Translations under genes and position numbers: made by a program
Notes under the pieces: generated by a model
What the model was told of the DNA's origin: nothing
Database searches by the model: none
Seen by the model: the letters and a program-made list of their open reading frames with translations, nothing else
In this document: piece after piece, positions 1 to 9,692 of the stretch
Layout of the letters: each line of letters opens with the position of its first letter
How positions within the stretch are numbered: position 1 is the stretch's first letter
Origin: Peromyscus leucopus
Taxonomy: Eukaryota; Chordata; Mammalia; Rodentia; Cricetidae
Direction: 5' to 3'
NCBI RefSeq assembly: GCF_004664715.2
Contig: NC_051063.1
Coordinates: 74,654,018 to 74,718,017 of the forward strand
Length of the DNA stretch: 64,000 nt

Positions 1-46
1 GTGTGTGTGGTGTGCATGCGTGTGCGTGTGCGTGCGTGCGTGCGTG

Positions 47-83
<37 letters not shown>
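1..83. repeat. (TG)n microsatellite with TGCG variants, cut by window start
   Basis: The first 50 bases alternate TG with TGCG and TGCA units, followed by an uninterrupted TG run to base 83. Alternating purine-pyrimidine DNA of this kind, especially with CG steps, is a classic Z-DNA-prone sequence. The array probably starts upstream of the window. Confidence 0.95.
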
Positions 84-85
<2 letters not shown>

Positions 86-89
86 CTAG

Positions 90-290
90 TGATTTTACCA
101 GTGTAATTTTCTTTATAATTCTTCCACCTCGGCAAACATGATTATTATTATCAGAGGGTTTGCATGTAGATATATCTGGTCCATGCTGAAAGGATATTAT
201 GTAAAACTTATTTCTTAGTGAAAGCACTTGGCACCGATATCTGTGTGACTTTGGTCAATTAAACAGCGATGCCTGCAGGCTGATCCCAAT
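90..290. other. Candidate conserved non-coding island
   Basis: Repeat-free AT-rich sequence next to the TG array with homeodomain-like words (tgattattatta, caattaaac). Conservation is a guess from texture; no alignment was possible. Confidence 0.2.
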
Positions 291-774
291 CTTGTTATTT
301 TCCTCCCTCTCTACCCCATTTGGCTCTCCCCTAGCGTTAGCAATGTTTCTTTGATTATGTCTTATGTACTGAGATGGAGACCCATTCTTACTGTGTTCCA
401 TGTTGATAGTCATAGTAACCTACTTCCAAATACCCCCTTGAACTAAGGTCAGGGTAATTAGGCCCCCTTTTGGATACAAGCCCAGGCTCACACCAGACTT
501 AGCTCATGTACACGAGGTCTTCCATTGTTTCTATTTGTGAGAAATTCCTATTTGCTGGTTTTCTGTGAGATTAAGCTCCCCAACCCCAGCACCAACCCAC
601 AGCCTGACTATTGTAAACCAAAGGAAATCTGATACGTGTCATCGGCTCTTCCCTGGCCTGAGGGAGTGCACACAGGGCCTCTGGACTCAGCCCCCTGTCA
701 GAACCCAGGAAGCTCTGCTGAGCTGGCCCAATTAGCCACTTGACGGAACAAGGTGGCAGCAACCACTGACGGGG

Positions 775-1180
775 TCAAAAATAATTTTCCTGTATGATTC
801 TTGAGTTGCTTTCTTTTGTTTCTCGGAGAAACGAGGGAAGACTTGCAATAAAACATGGCTCTTTTTCTGACAAACACGCCTGCTCTCTAATTGCCTGGGC
901 TGCAGAAATGCTTCCCTCAGCAGCCTCGGTCATGATTCCAGACACCCACGGGCTTTGGGCCCTGATGCGACGTCTCAGTTCACCCTCTTCCTGGAGAGCA
1001 CAAGCTACGTCTGACTTCCAGCCACAGTGATGCTTTCTCACAGATACTGGTGTTTCTGGGAGAGGCCTGGTGCTGCCATGTGGCATCAGATAAAGGTCAT
1101 TGCCTCTTGCTGTCTGCATGCTGATGGTACCCACATGCTTTCTGCTCCAAAGAGAGCAGTGCGCTCTGATTAAATCACAT
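775..1180. other. Candidate conserved non-coding island
   Basis: Repeat-free stretch with ctaattgcct, gcaataaaac and tgattaaatcac words, and few stop codons on either strand (a 155-codon open frame on minus). The translated frames do not resemble a known domain, so I read it as possible regulatory DNA rather than an exon. Confidence 0.22.
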
Positions 1181-1734
1181 TCCCTTGGCCCTACATGTTG
1201 CTGCTCAGGCAGGACATGGCGGGGAGAGCAGCGAGGGTCCATGTTTCTGGGTCAGTGGATGGTGTTGTTCCTTTGCCATGCTTGGCAGGCAGCCTTTGGT
1301 GGCTTCGTGAGCACAGTTTGGTAATCTGAGGAAGATCTGGAGCCATCTGTTATCAGCTTCAGTATCACTGAGTGAACCATGTTCTCAGAGTGGCCATCTT
1401 GAATTGATTGCTCCGGCTCCTCAAGTCAGCAGTGAGCTCTGTGCCAATCTCCGATGCCAGCAGATGGCTCCAAATGAGGTCATTGTTTTGACAGTTTCAC
1501 AAAAGAACCCCAAACAGACTGAAACAACCCTCACACACGTTGGATCACCCTGAACAGTTAGGAGATGAAAAATGAACTTGGACTGGAACTCTGGGAAATG
1601 TAAAGCACTCTGGAGGGTCCTTCATTGACTGCTCACATGTGTGACTGCCCCTGGGGCAAGCTGGGAAAGCTGTGCCTCACCCACTCCGTTCGCCTCCTGC
1701 CTCCCCTCTGCCCTGGGTGTTGGAACTGCCTGGG

Positions 1735-1990
1735 TGGCGGTGATTATCTGATTAGGGAGAAGACGATTATTTCAAACCTTAGTGATTGCAAGCTACATTT
1801 AGAAGCATCTTGGCAGTCTGGAGGCTGATGCTCTTGGAATAATCTCTGTCTTTTACCAACTCCAAAAGTACATGTGTAGCAAGTCCGCATGGCCCTAAGG
1901 AAGCAATGACAATTCATAGAATCAGTCTGCCCACTGGGACCTCTTATCAGTGGGTTGGGAAATTGGACCGGCATTGTGACTTGGCTTCTG
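1735..1990. other. Candidate conserved non-coding island with clustered GATTA words
   Basis: Between 1740 and 1775 the words gattat, gattag and gattat occur within 35 bases. GATTA is the core of OTX/PITX-type homeodomain sites. The flanks contain no recognised repeat. Function is inferred from motif clustering only. Confidence 0.22.
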
Positions 1991-2300
1991 GAATGTGTGC
2001 TGCTGCATAGGGTCCCTCGATGGGAACACTGGGGTCTTGAACACTAGTCTAATTTAGCTGAGGTTCTCAAGCTTGGTCTAAAACAAGACGTCGTTTTCTG
2101 TTCCTTGTTTTGGATGTGTGCACTCATCAGTGCTGGGGTCAACAGCAGTCACGTTTCCCTCCTTTTCCCCCAAGGTCTAGAGGGAGCTCCGGGCCAGAGA
2201 GCTATCCTCTTCCCTCGCCTTCTAGTTCTGTGCACACATGAGGGCACTTTCCAGGCTTCCTGTTGGATTAGTTTCCAACAAAGAGCCACAAACTGATTGG

Positions 2301-2324
2301 CATGTGTGTGCATGCACACACACG

Positions 2325-2402
<78 letters not shown>

Positions 2403-2408
2403 ACACAT
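2301..2408. repeat. (CA)n microsatellite
   Basis: About 108 bases of CA with a few CATA and CATG interruptions. It opens long Thr-His frames on plus and Cys-Val frames on minus, which are artefacts of the repeat. Confidence 0.97.
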
Positions 2409-2589
2409 ACGGCACATGGTTTATGGAATCTGATTCCCCCATGGCTCAGGAGGCCAGAAATCTGAGGTCCCAGCTTTGCTGGGTCTAGTTTTTCCTCGAA
2501 AGCTGAGTGGCAGTTCTGTTCCAGGCCCTGTTCCCTGGGTTTGCTGGCGGCTGGTGGTTATGGTGTTCTAGGCCTGTAACATCACCTCC

Positions 2590-2766
2590 AACCTCTGCTT
2601 CTGTCTTCCTGGGGATCTTTCCTTTTGTGTTTCTGGATCTGGTTACTGGGTTAGGTCCCACCCCACTCCATTAGGACCTCATCTTACTAATTATATCTGT
2701 AAAGATCTTATTCCAAAATAAAGTCATATTCGCATGTACCACATGTCATGACTTGAACATATCTTC
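2590..2766 (-). mobile_element. MLT1-like LTR fragment (ERVL-MaLR), minus strand
   Basis: The block around 2655-2765 matches, in reverse, my recollection of the internal part of an MLT1-type LTR: a segment reading tctgtaaagatc followed by an A-rich attccaaaata block and acttgaacatatc. It directly abuts the L1 tail that starts at 2767, which suggests the L1 inserted into or next to it. Subfamily is uncertain. Confidence 0.5.
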
Positions 2767-3412
2767 TTTTTTAAAATATTTTTTTCACTTTTTGAGATTA
2801 TAGTGTAATTACATCATTTCCTCCCCTTCCTTTTCCTCTCTCCAACCCTACCCACATAGTCCTCCCTTTGCTCGCATTCAAATCTAGGGCCCCTTTTCTT
2901 TAATTGTTGAGATACATACATACATATATATATATACAAATGCAACCTACTCAGTCTGTGTAACGTTACTTATATGTTTTCAGGGCTGGTCATTTGGCAT
3001 TGGATAACCAATCAGTGTGCTCTTCCCTGGGAAGACTGTTTCTCCTGCTCTCAGCATCCCCTAGTTGCCTACAGCACTTTGTCCAGGGCTGAGCCTGGAC
3101 ATTTCTCTCTTCCACATTAGCATGTCTTGGTGCTGTCGCCGCTTGGGTCTATTTAGGCAGCCATGTTGGTGATAGATAGTTCATGGTGGCAGCCTCTGAC
3201 ACTTCAGGGAGCCACAGTCTCACAGCAAACTTCTCTGGCTCTTACAAGCTTTCCGCTCCCTCTTCTGCAATCCCGAGCCTTACGTGCAGGAATCATGTTG
3301 TCGATGTATCAGTCGGGACTGGACTCCACAACTCTGAATTTTTATTGGTTGTGGTTTTCTTTAATGGTCTCTGTTGCAAAGAGAAGTTTCCTGGATCGGG
3401 AGAACATACCTT
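2767..3412 (-). mobile_element. Rodent L1 3' UTR / 3' end, minus strand (5'-truncated copy)
   Basis: A T-rich start (the reverse of the A tail) is followed by the typical rodent L1 3' region: acatcatttcctcc, a (CATA)/(TA) stretch, tcagggctggtcat, ggcagccatgttgg and finally ggttgtggttttc near 3350. No ORF2 coding sequence remains, so this is a heavily 5'-truncated insertion. A second copy of the same segment lies at 7925-8365 in the same orientation. Open frames across it (3183-3818 plus) are chance. Confidence 0.8.
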
Positions 3413-3599
3413 CCTAATAGACATGATTAAACTCCCACAAGCTGGGTTCTCAAGTTCACCCCTCTGGATGCTACTTGCCATCTGCAGACCTCTGGCAGAT
3501 CAAAGACTCACCCAGTTTGAGTTTCTTGTCTGTGGAATAAGAATACTTAGAAGATGCTTGAGTGTGGCATGGTCTTGTTGTGTGGCATTTCTGGATATG

Positions 3600-3870
3600 C
3601 ACCGAGCCCCACTGTGTGTGTATAGGGGTGAGGGTGTTTGTCTAGAGGTCAAAAGACGACCCTGTTTGTGGACAGAGAATCTCCACACCTTGCTCTTCCT
3701 ACCAATAGACCGAGCTGGCTGGGCAGTGAGTCCCAGGGATCTGCCCATCTCTGCCTCCCCAGAGCTGGGGTCACAAACCTGTGTCATCTGCCCAACTGAT
3801 ATTTTGTTCTGGACATAGAGCTCAGCGAGGTGTTGCTCGCAAGGCAAGCCCTTACCCACGGTGTTATCTC
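3600..3870 (-). mobile_element. B4/RSINE1-type SINE, minus strand
   Basis: Composite SINE: a B1-like middle (cagggatctgcccatctctgcc) lies between a GT-rich tail at 3615-3650 and an ID/tRNA-like head at 3790-3870 (reverse strand). Families of this layout are fusions of an ID-like tRNA part and a B1-like part, transcribed by RNA polymerase III and mobilised by L1. This copy is diverged. Confidence 0.65.
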
Positions 3871-5385
3871 TCTAGTCTCCAAAGCCATCTTTATCCATGT
3901 GGAAATAAAGATCAATACAGGAGAGACTTGGGTTTCGAATCTAGCTCCAAGTCCTTCTAATATTTTGTTCCCTGAACAGGGCCATGTTGGTAGACTGACT
4001 CTTAGGCTGAAGGCCGTAAGCACTGGGTCCTCAACACCACTCATTGGGAGACTTTCATTTTAGACATTCGCAGCCTGACATTTTATGAGGTGGCACACAA
4101 GTGGCTTTCATCTCACTCACTGAAACCGAGAGTCTAAGGAAAAGGCTCAGCAGTCTTGGAGGGGGTGGTGCTAGCGTGAACACAATCCTCACAGGCTTCC
4201 TGGGTGATGATGCTCAGGGAGAAAGTGGGAACTCAACGTTGCTGGATGGATGAAAGCCTAGTGGTCAGGAGACCTGGGCTCCTGGAGCCAAAGATCCGCT
4301 TTTTTCATTCTGTGAAGTGAAGCTTCTGGTTTGTGTTTGGCCTTTCGTTTTGCAGTCTGAGAATGGGAATGACCTACCTAAGATCTCTTAAAGTGACGTC
4401 ATCTCCATGAGCTGGTTTCCATGCCTCCCCACCTCATCCTCAACAGTACATGACTCATGATGCTTCATTAAATCTAGAAATGACTACTCAGGGTGCATAT
4501 TGGCTCAGCCTGCCATGTTAGCTGCCAGCTACACACGAGGCAATGACTGAACCGACCCTCTTTTAGGAGCTGACTGTCTGAAGGTGACGCATCAGAGAAT
4601 AAGATAACCAGAGCAAGGGACAGACTTGTGCCTGGCAGTTAGGGGAGCCCATCGGGTCCTGGAAGAGCCTCAGGATATGACAAATGACCTAGAGAAGAAG
4701 AGAAATGACCAACAGGGTTGTTAGAACAGGAATATGTTCCACTCAGGGAGGAGAAATGAGCCAAACAAAGGCCAGGAATGCAAGCGGAGTATTGGTGTGG
4801 TTCCACGCTGCTGGAGTGCTGCGCTGTGTCGTCCAGCTGGTGGCAGGTGGCATCATGGACAGCTGACGTGATGTGTCTTCTTCCCATTGTTTGCATCTCA
4901 GAGAGTGGAGTTCTCCAGAAAGCTGGGTGCAGAATAGAGGTCAGGCTGGCCTCTGTCTTGGAGTCATCTGTTCTGACCAGCCCCGGCCTGGAAGAGCCTG
5001 GGTGGGCTGACTTTGGACAGGGACAGCCTGTGGTGAGTGGGAGGATTCATGTAATGAGTCTAGGCTGCCTGGGGACAGCCAGGGGATCCTTGCTTCTTGA
5101 ATACATGGCTCTGGGAGCAGTTTCCTTAGAAGGAATGCGCTCGGTATGCCTGTCCCAACCCCTGCACCTTATCTTAGGCCTTGAAACCTTCCACCAGAGG
5201 GCGTTGTCTGCTTGGCAGCATGTGGAACTGTAGCCTGCCCTTGACCTACCCCCTAGGCCATGACTCCTTCCTGTAGAAATCACCTTTCCCTAGAAGAAAC
5301 CTTACCATTGGTTAAGGCTCTACTCTGCCTACGGAAGCTTCCTGGTAGAAATACCTGTGTTTAATATTCTGTCTGTGTTTTGCTA
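3871..5385. other. Unique non-coding DNA with a possible MIR relic
   Basis: Mostly featureless. Around 4270-4400 the order gagacctgggctcctgg ... gagaatgggaatgacc resembles a plus-strand MIR core, but divergence is too high to be sure. No exon is recognised; the 151-codon frame at 4778-5233 has no familiar domain. Confidence 0.5.

Positions 5386-5417
<32 letters not shown>
5386..5417. repeat. (ATG)n trinucleotide microsatellite
   Basis: About ten uninterrupted ATG units. On the minus strand it encodes a poly-Ser or poly-Ile run inside a spurious frame. Confidence 0.95.
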
Positions 5418-6057
5418 AACCCCTCCGCATTGACCAAACCTCTCATTTCATGTAACTGTATGTAGTGAGCGCACACATGCTCTGTTGTTGCCTGCCCTCC
5501 TGTGATTGTCAAGCACCTTGCGTTCACGGAGCATCATTTCTGCTGTATTACTCCGGATGCTCCCAGCCAGCAACAAGTTTGCCAGAGATGCTAAGTCTGA
5601 GAGCTGGGAGACTGCTCTGCAAGCAGTATTGATGCCAGGGTGCCCAAGGCTCCCAGATGGTGTCTGAGAACTGTCCTGTCGGTTGACACTCGAAGGGCTC
5701 TCTCCATCAATACCCCTTGCTCCCATATCTGCACAGGGCAGATGTGGCTGGGATGGGTGTCCCTCAAAGAGCCTTCTGTTCTCTTCACACCCTCCTTTAG
5801 GAGTTCCTGAGCACAGCAAACCCCTCCTGCCTGCCTCTCAAGGATCCATGAAGCTGCAATAGCATCCTCCTGTCCATCCCCCGTGAGGACCCTAGGGTTC
5901 ACTGGGGTGGCTCAGTTGGGGGTGTAAGCTCGCTCTTCCCCCTTGGCTACAGCACTTTTCCTCCTCTGACTTTTGTTTCTTGTGACATTTTCCTGGATTT
6001 CTCTGTTCTTACAGCCGACTTGGGACATCGTGGGGTCCTTGTCACCTTCAGAAGCCA
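5418..6057. other. Unique non-coding DNA
   Basis: No repeat or exon recognised. Overlapping minus frames (5448-5819, 5591-5902) do not resemble known proteins. Confidence 0.55.
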
Positions 6058-6434
6058 TCTAAGTTACTTTTTTCATTGTTGGGACAAAATGCCTGACCAA
6101 GCAGCAGCTTCCAGAAAGTAGGGCTTGTTTTGCCTCAGTGTTTGAAGGTGCAGTCCATCACATAAGGGGTAGCAGGGTAGCGGAAGTGAAGAGATAATTG
6201 ATCACATTGTATCTGCAGCTACAAGGCATGATGGGAGCAGGCCTGTGTTCAGTCAGGTTCCCCCCCCCTCCCCCAGACTGGGACCCAAGCCCACAGAATG
6301 ATACTGCCCACATTTGGCAGGGAGTCTATGCACCTCTGTCAACCCAATCTAGAAGCTCCCTCAAGAATGTGCCCAAGGTGTTCCTCCTAGGTGACTCTAT
6401 GTCTGTCACAGTAACAATGCTAATGGTCACCAAA
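6058..6434 (-). mobile_element. Rodent ERVL-type solo LTR, minus strand
   Basis: Read on the minus strand, the block begins near 6434 with TGGTGACCATTAGC and ends near 6060 with an LTR-like terminus (ggacaaaatgcctgacc, then aagtaactta when reversed), resembling rodent ERVL/MaLR-type LTRs that start TGTGATGGTTAA and end CTAAGACA. A C-rich run (6260-6274) interrupts it. No internal retroviral coding region is attached, so it is a solo LTR. Confidence 0.6.
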
Positions 6435-7042
6435 GCTTCATGCCTAACTCCTTCTCTTCACACTGGGTCCCCGAATCATTGCTTCCTGAAGGAAGGAATG
6501 CCTCTTAATGCCTATGCACCAAGCCCTTTTAGGACCCGCCTCTTCCAGGAAACCTTGTCTTATTTCCTCTGCCTGCATTGGCCACTGTGTCTGGCCTCCC
6601 TGCTGTCCTGTGGCCCTTATCCTGTGGGGTTTTGCTGTTCCCTAACCAGCTTCTATGTTCTGATTCTATGTCCCCAAGTTGTCCCTGCTGACTTTGTCCC
6701 AGATGGCAGAGATGGATTACATGGCATTCCTTCACACTCAGTACTGTTGGGGGCACCCAGCCGGCACTAGATAAGAAAGCTCTAATTAGTTTGTTGGATT
6801 CCAGAATGCTCCCCCTCTGTCCCCAGCCCCGCTATGGCGAGGACACGTGGGCTTCAAGAGGCTGTTGGCCCCTGATGTCTGTCTATGCCCTAGGACAGAA
6901 GGTCTGAAACTTTCTCCACTTGTAACCCCTTCTCACCTGAGAAATTTTTACATGCCCCTGGGTAGATAGGTATGTAAGAGAGGTACAAGGTTCAAACATT
7001 GGCTAGTAATAAATTATAAAGAAATTAATTTTAAAACAATTC
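6435..7042. other. Unique DNA with an AT-rich old repeat-like segment at its end
   Basis: 6435-6880 shows nothing recognisable. 6900-7040 (aacccct..., gagaaatttttac, taaattataaag) has the feel of a widespread old rodent repeat that may continue beyond the SINE at 7043-7415. I cannot name the family. Confidence 0.45.
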
Positions 7043-7415
7043 TGAAAAGAGCTCACTCAGTAAAGTTCAGGTATGCGGACCTAATTAAATCCTCAGAATC
7101 CACAATTTAAAATAAACAACAAACAAACAAAAACAAACTGCATGTGGTTGGTGGCTTATGCTTATAACCCCAGTACTGGGGACTCAGAGACAAGTGGATC
7201 CCTAGGGCTCACTAGCCAGCCAGCCTATCCTGATTAGAGAGTCTAGGCCAACAAGAGACCTCCAAAAACAAACAAACAAACAAAATCCCAAGGTAGACTG
7301 CATCTGAGAGGCAACACCTAAGATTGACCCCTAACCTCTACAACCATGCTCACATACTTGCACATGCATCCACAAACACAAGAGCACTGCACACGCATGA
7401 CCACACACATACCAT
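7043..7415 (+). mobile_element. B4/RSINE1-type SINE, plus strand
   Basis: Head (gagctcactcagtaaagt) at 7050, B1-like body (gtggcttatgcttataacccc, ctagccagccagcc) at 7150-7240, A-rich (CAAA)n linkers at 7105-7130 and 7265-7285, then the RSINE1-like tail (cctctacaaccatgctcac) with CA-rich end. It appears to split an older AT-rich repeat. Confidence 0.72.
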
Positions 7416-7924
7416 CAATTGTGTGATATGTTTATAATTTTGCCATTTGTTAAAAGCAAATTTGCATACTAATGAGGTGGATGTGCCTGTTCATTTTTAC
7501 ATAAAGAATTAAATCTTGAGGAATGTTCAATGCTGCAGGATGTAGGGCATCTTCAACCTTTTTAAGAGTTGACTGGTAGTTTGATTTTATACTTATCAGT
7601 GGTAAGCATGCTACTTTGCATTAAATACATAGTGCAAAATGGTAGATGCATATGTAGGGGCCGTTTTAGAAATTGCTGGACAATGTTTCCTAATCTCCAA
7701 TCAAACTTCACTTAGTTCTTTTTCATATGAAATTCAAGTCTGCAACTGAAACAGTCATTTTTAAAACAAAACATTTTACACAAGACTTTCCAAGTATATG
7801 CTAATCTGATACTTCTATGCTGAGGAATGACAATGGGAAATTACTGAGAGTCTTCATTTTCCATAATTAAATCAGTTTGTTTCTTTTCTTTTTTGTTAAA
7901 AGGATAAATGATGTAATTTATTTT
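7416..7924. other. AT-rich non-coding DNA, possible second half of an old repeat
   Basis: Low-GC sequence without open frames. It may be the continuation of the segment at 6900-7040. No gene, tRNA or known SINE seen. Confidence 0.4.
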
Positions 7925-8059
7925 TAATATATATTTAATTAAAATATAATTACATTATTTCCTCCTTCCCTTTTCTCCCTCCTGCCCCTTCCATGTCTCT
8001 GTCCTCCATCTGTGCCCATGTTTTCCTACTCTCAATTTGATAGTCTCTTTTCCTTTGAT

Positions 8060-8099
<40 letters not shown>

Positions 8100-8365
8100 A
8101 TACACACACAAATATATATAAATACAACCAGCAGAGTTCATTCCTACAGTTTGTGTGTATATGGTTTCAGGGCTGACCATTTTGTATTGGATAGCCAATT
8201 GGGGTGCTCATGCCTGGGAGGGGCTGATTCTCCCTCTCAGCAGTCATTAGTTGACTGTAGTTCTTTGTCTGTGGGTGGAACCCCATGAGATTCCCCCCTT
8301 CTATGTAAGCATGTCTATCGATAGTGCCATTGTTCAGGCCTTGTTTTTGTAGCCAATTCTAGGAT
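7925..8365 (-). mobile_element. Rodent L1 3' end, minus strand, with (TA)n expansion
   Basis: Same 3' UTR segment as at 2767-3412: attacattatttcctcc, a (TA)n run at 8062-8100 where the first copy has (CATA)n, tcagggctgaccattttg, and ttgactgtagttctttg. It stops earlier than the first copy, close to tagccaattc at 8352. The two copies share no flanks and are independent truncated insertions. Confidence 0.78.
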
Positions 8366-9137
8366 AAAACTCACAGTGTCAGCAATCTTTATTAATTTAT
8401 CTTTATTCAATAAGTAATCTATCAATTCATTATTGCATCACACTGCAGTGTTGTGAATGGTGGTTATAACTGGGGAAGTTTTAAAAAGTTTCCTCCAAAG
8501 GGGTGGCCTCCCCAGCGCAGTACTGGTCTTTATGGAAATGCCACACCCCCCATTTTCATCCCTGACAGCTGCACTGATTTTATACCCTGCTGCTCTCACA
8601 TAGGCCTCCTAGAATAGCTCAAACTCAAGCATCAGGACCATTAATCCCCCGCCATGTTTTAGGAGGATCATTGGAGCAAAGTTTGGAGTTTTGACAAAAT
8701 AGTATCATGAAAAGAAATGCTTAAAGAGATTATTTTAGTTTCAAACTGATTCTATAAGAAAGTGGTGGCTGATAACAGAGGTGCTGGGCACCCCATTCCT
8801 CTAGAGGGCAAGGGTTTGAACTGTAACATGAATAGTATGCTAACTGCTTCCTCACAGCATTTACTTAGATCATGCTTTGGGGTGGGAGGTTATGGCTTGT
8901 TGGCAGGGCGTGTGTTTGTCACTTTTTGTCCCTGTAACAAATATTTTAGAAAAACAAAGAAGGAGAGATTTTTGGATCACAGAGAGATTTCAGTACGTGC
9001 TTGGCTGGCTCACCGCTTCTAGCCCTGTGGCTTGGATGAGGATTTTTAAAGGGCTGTAAACATAAGCATAAGCAAGTACTTTCCTTCCCTGTTGTGAATC
9101 ATTTCTGCCCACCCATAGGGTCCTGCAGGCGGTCTTA

Positions 9138-9140
<3 letters not shown>
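8366..9140. other. Unique non-coding DNA
   Basis: AT-rich first half (8370-8450), then mixed sequence. Two overlapping plus frames (8762-9022, 8877-9059) show no known domain. Confidence 0.5.

Positions 9141-9184
<44 letters not shown>
9141..9184. repeat. (TG)22 microsatellite, left arm of an inverted pair
   Basis: Forty-four bases of perfect TG. It faces a (CA)n tract at 9361-9403; the two are reverse complements. Confidence 0.97.
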
Positions 9185-9185
<1 letters not shown>

Positions 9186-9357
9186 TTTTAATTGAATATA
9201 TAAAACTTAAAAGCCCAAGCCTTTGTAGATGACTTCTTTTTTTCCCATGCATACACACACTGGGAAGCCCCACGCTGTTGGTGATGGGAGTTGGCTGCAC
9301 TCCTACTGAGCCCGAGTGTGGCACCATTGCTTGCAACTTCAAAAGCCGACTTTCTTA

Positions 9358-9360
<3 letters not shown>

Positions 9361-9403
<43 letters not shown>
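9361..9403. repeat. (CA)n microsatellite, right arm of an inverted pair
   Basis: Forty-three bases of perfect CA, 176 bases from the TG tract on the left. A single strand could fold the two arms into a long TG:CA stem with the spacer as loop. Confidence 0.97.
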
Positions 9404-9407
<4 letters not shown>

Positions 9408-9429
9408 CCAGAAGTCATTGTTGAGCATC

Positions 9430-9692
9430 ATTCTTTCTTTCTTTATTTTTTTCTTTAAGGCCTTCCACCTCAATTTTTGAGACAGGATCTGTCACTGAAC
9501 CTGGAGCCTATCATTTCTGCTAGGCTGGCTGGCCAGCGAGCTCTCAGGAATTGCCTGTGTCAGTCACCTGGTTCCAGGCGTGTGTCATCAGGCCCAGCTT
9601 TTTATGTGGATTCGAGGGATCCAAACACAGGCCTTCATGGTTGTTTATCAAGCATCTTACTCACTGAGCTATCTCCTCAGCCTCCAAAGCCA
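9430..9692 (-). mobile_element. B4/RSINE1-type SINE, minus strand
   Basis: Begins with a TTTC-rich tail, then ttttgagacaggatctgtcact, gctaggctggctggccagcgag and, at 9655-9690, the reversed Pol III head (ctcactgagctatctcctcag). The (CA)n tract at 9361-9403 just upstream may derive from its GT-rich tail. Confidence 0.75.

Larger units (their letters stand above)
84..2300. other. Unique non-coding DNA, no recognised repeat
   Basis: I see no SINE, L1 or LTR signature here. Three stretches look less random than the rest and are listed separately (about 90-290, 775-1180 and 1735-1990). Short open frames exist on both strands (794-1030 plus, 775-1242 minus) but match no protein I recognise and lack convincing splice or start contexts. 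Confidence 0.6.

Noticed and set aside
775..1242. 155-codon open frame on minus
   Set aside because: Composition is not protein-like to me, there are no splice signals that would make it an exon, and a shorter plus frame overlaps it.
3183..3818. 211-codon open frame on plus
   Set aside because: It starts inside the antisense of an L1 3' UTR and runs into an antisense SINE, so it cannot be an ancestral coding region.
6198..6770. 190-codon open frame on plus
   Set aside because: The first 240 bases are antisense LTR with a C-rich run; the rest is unrecognised.
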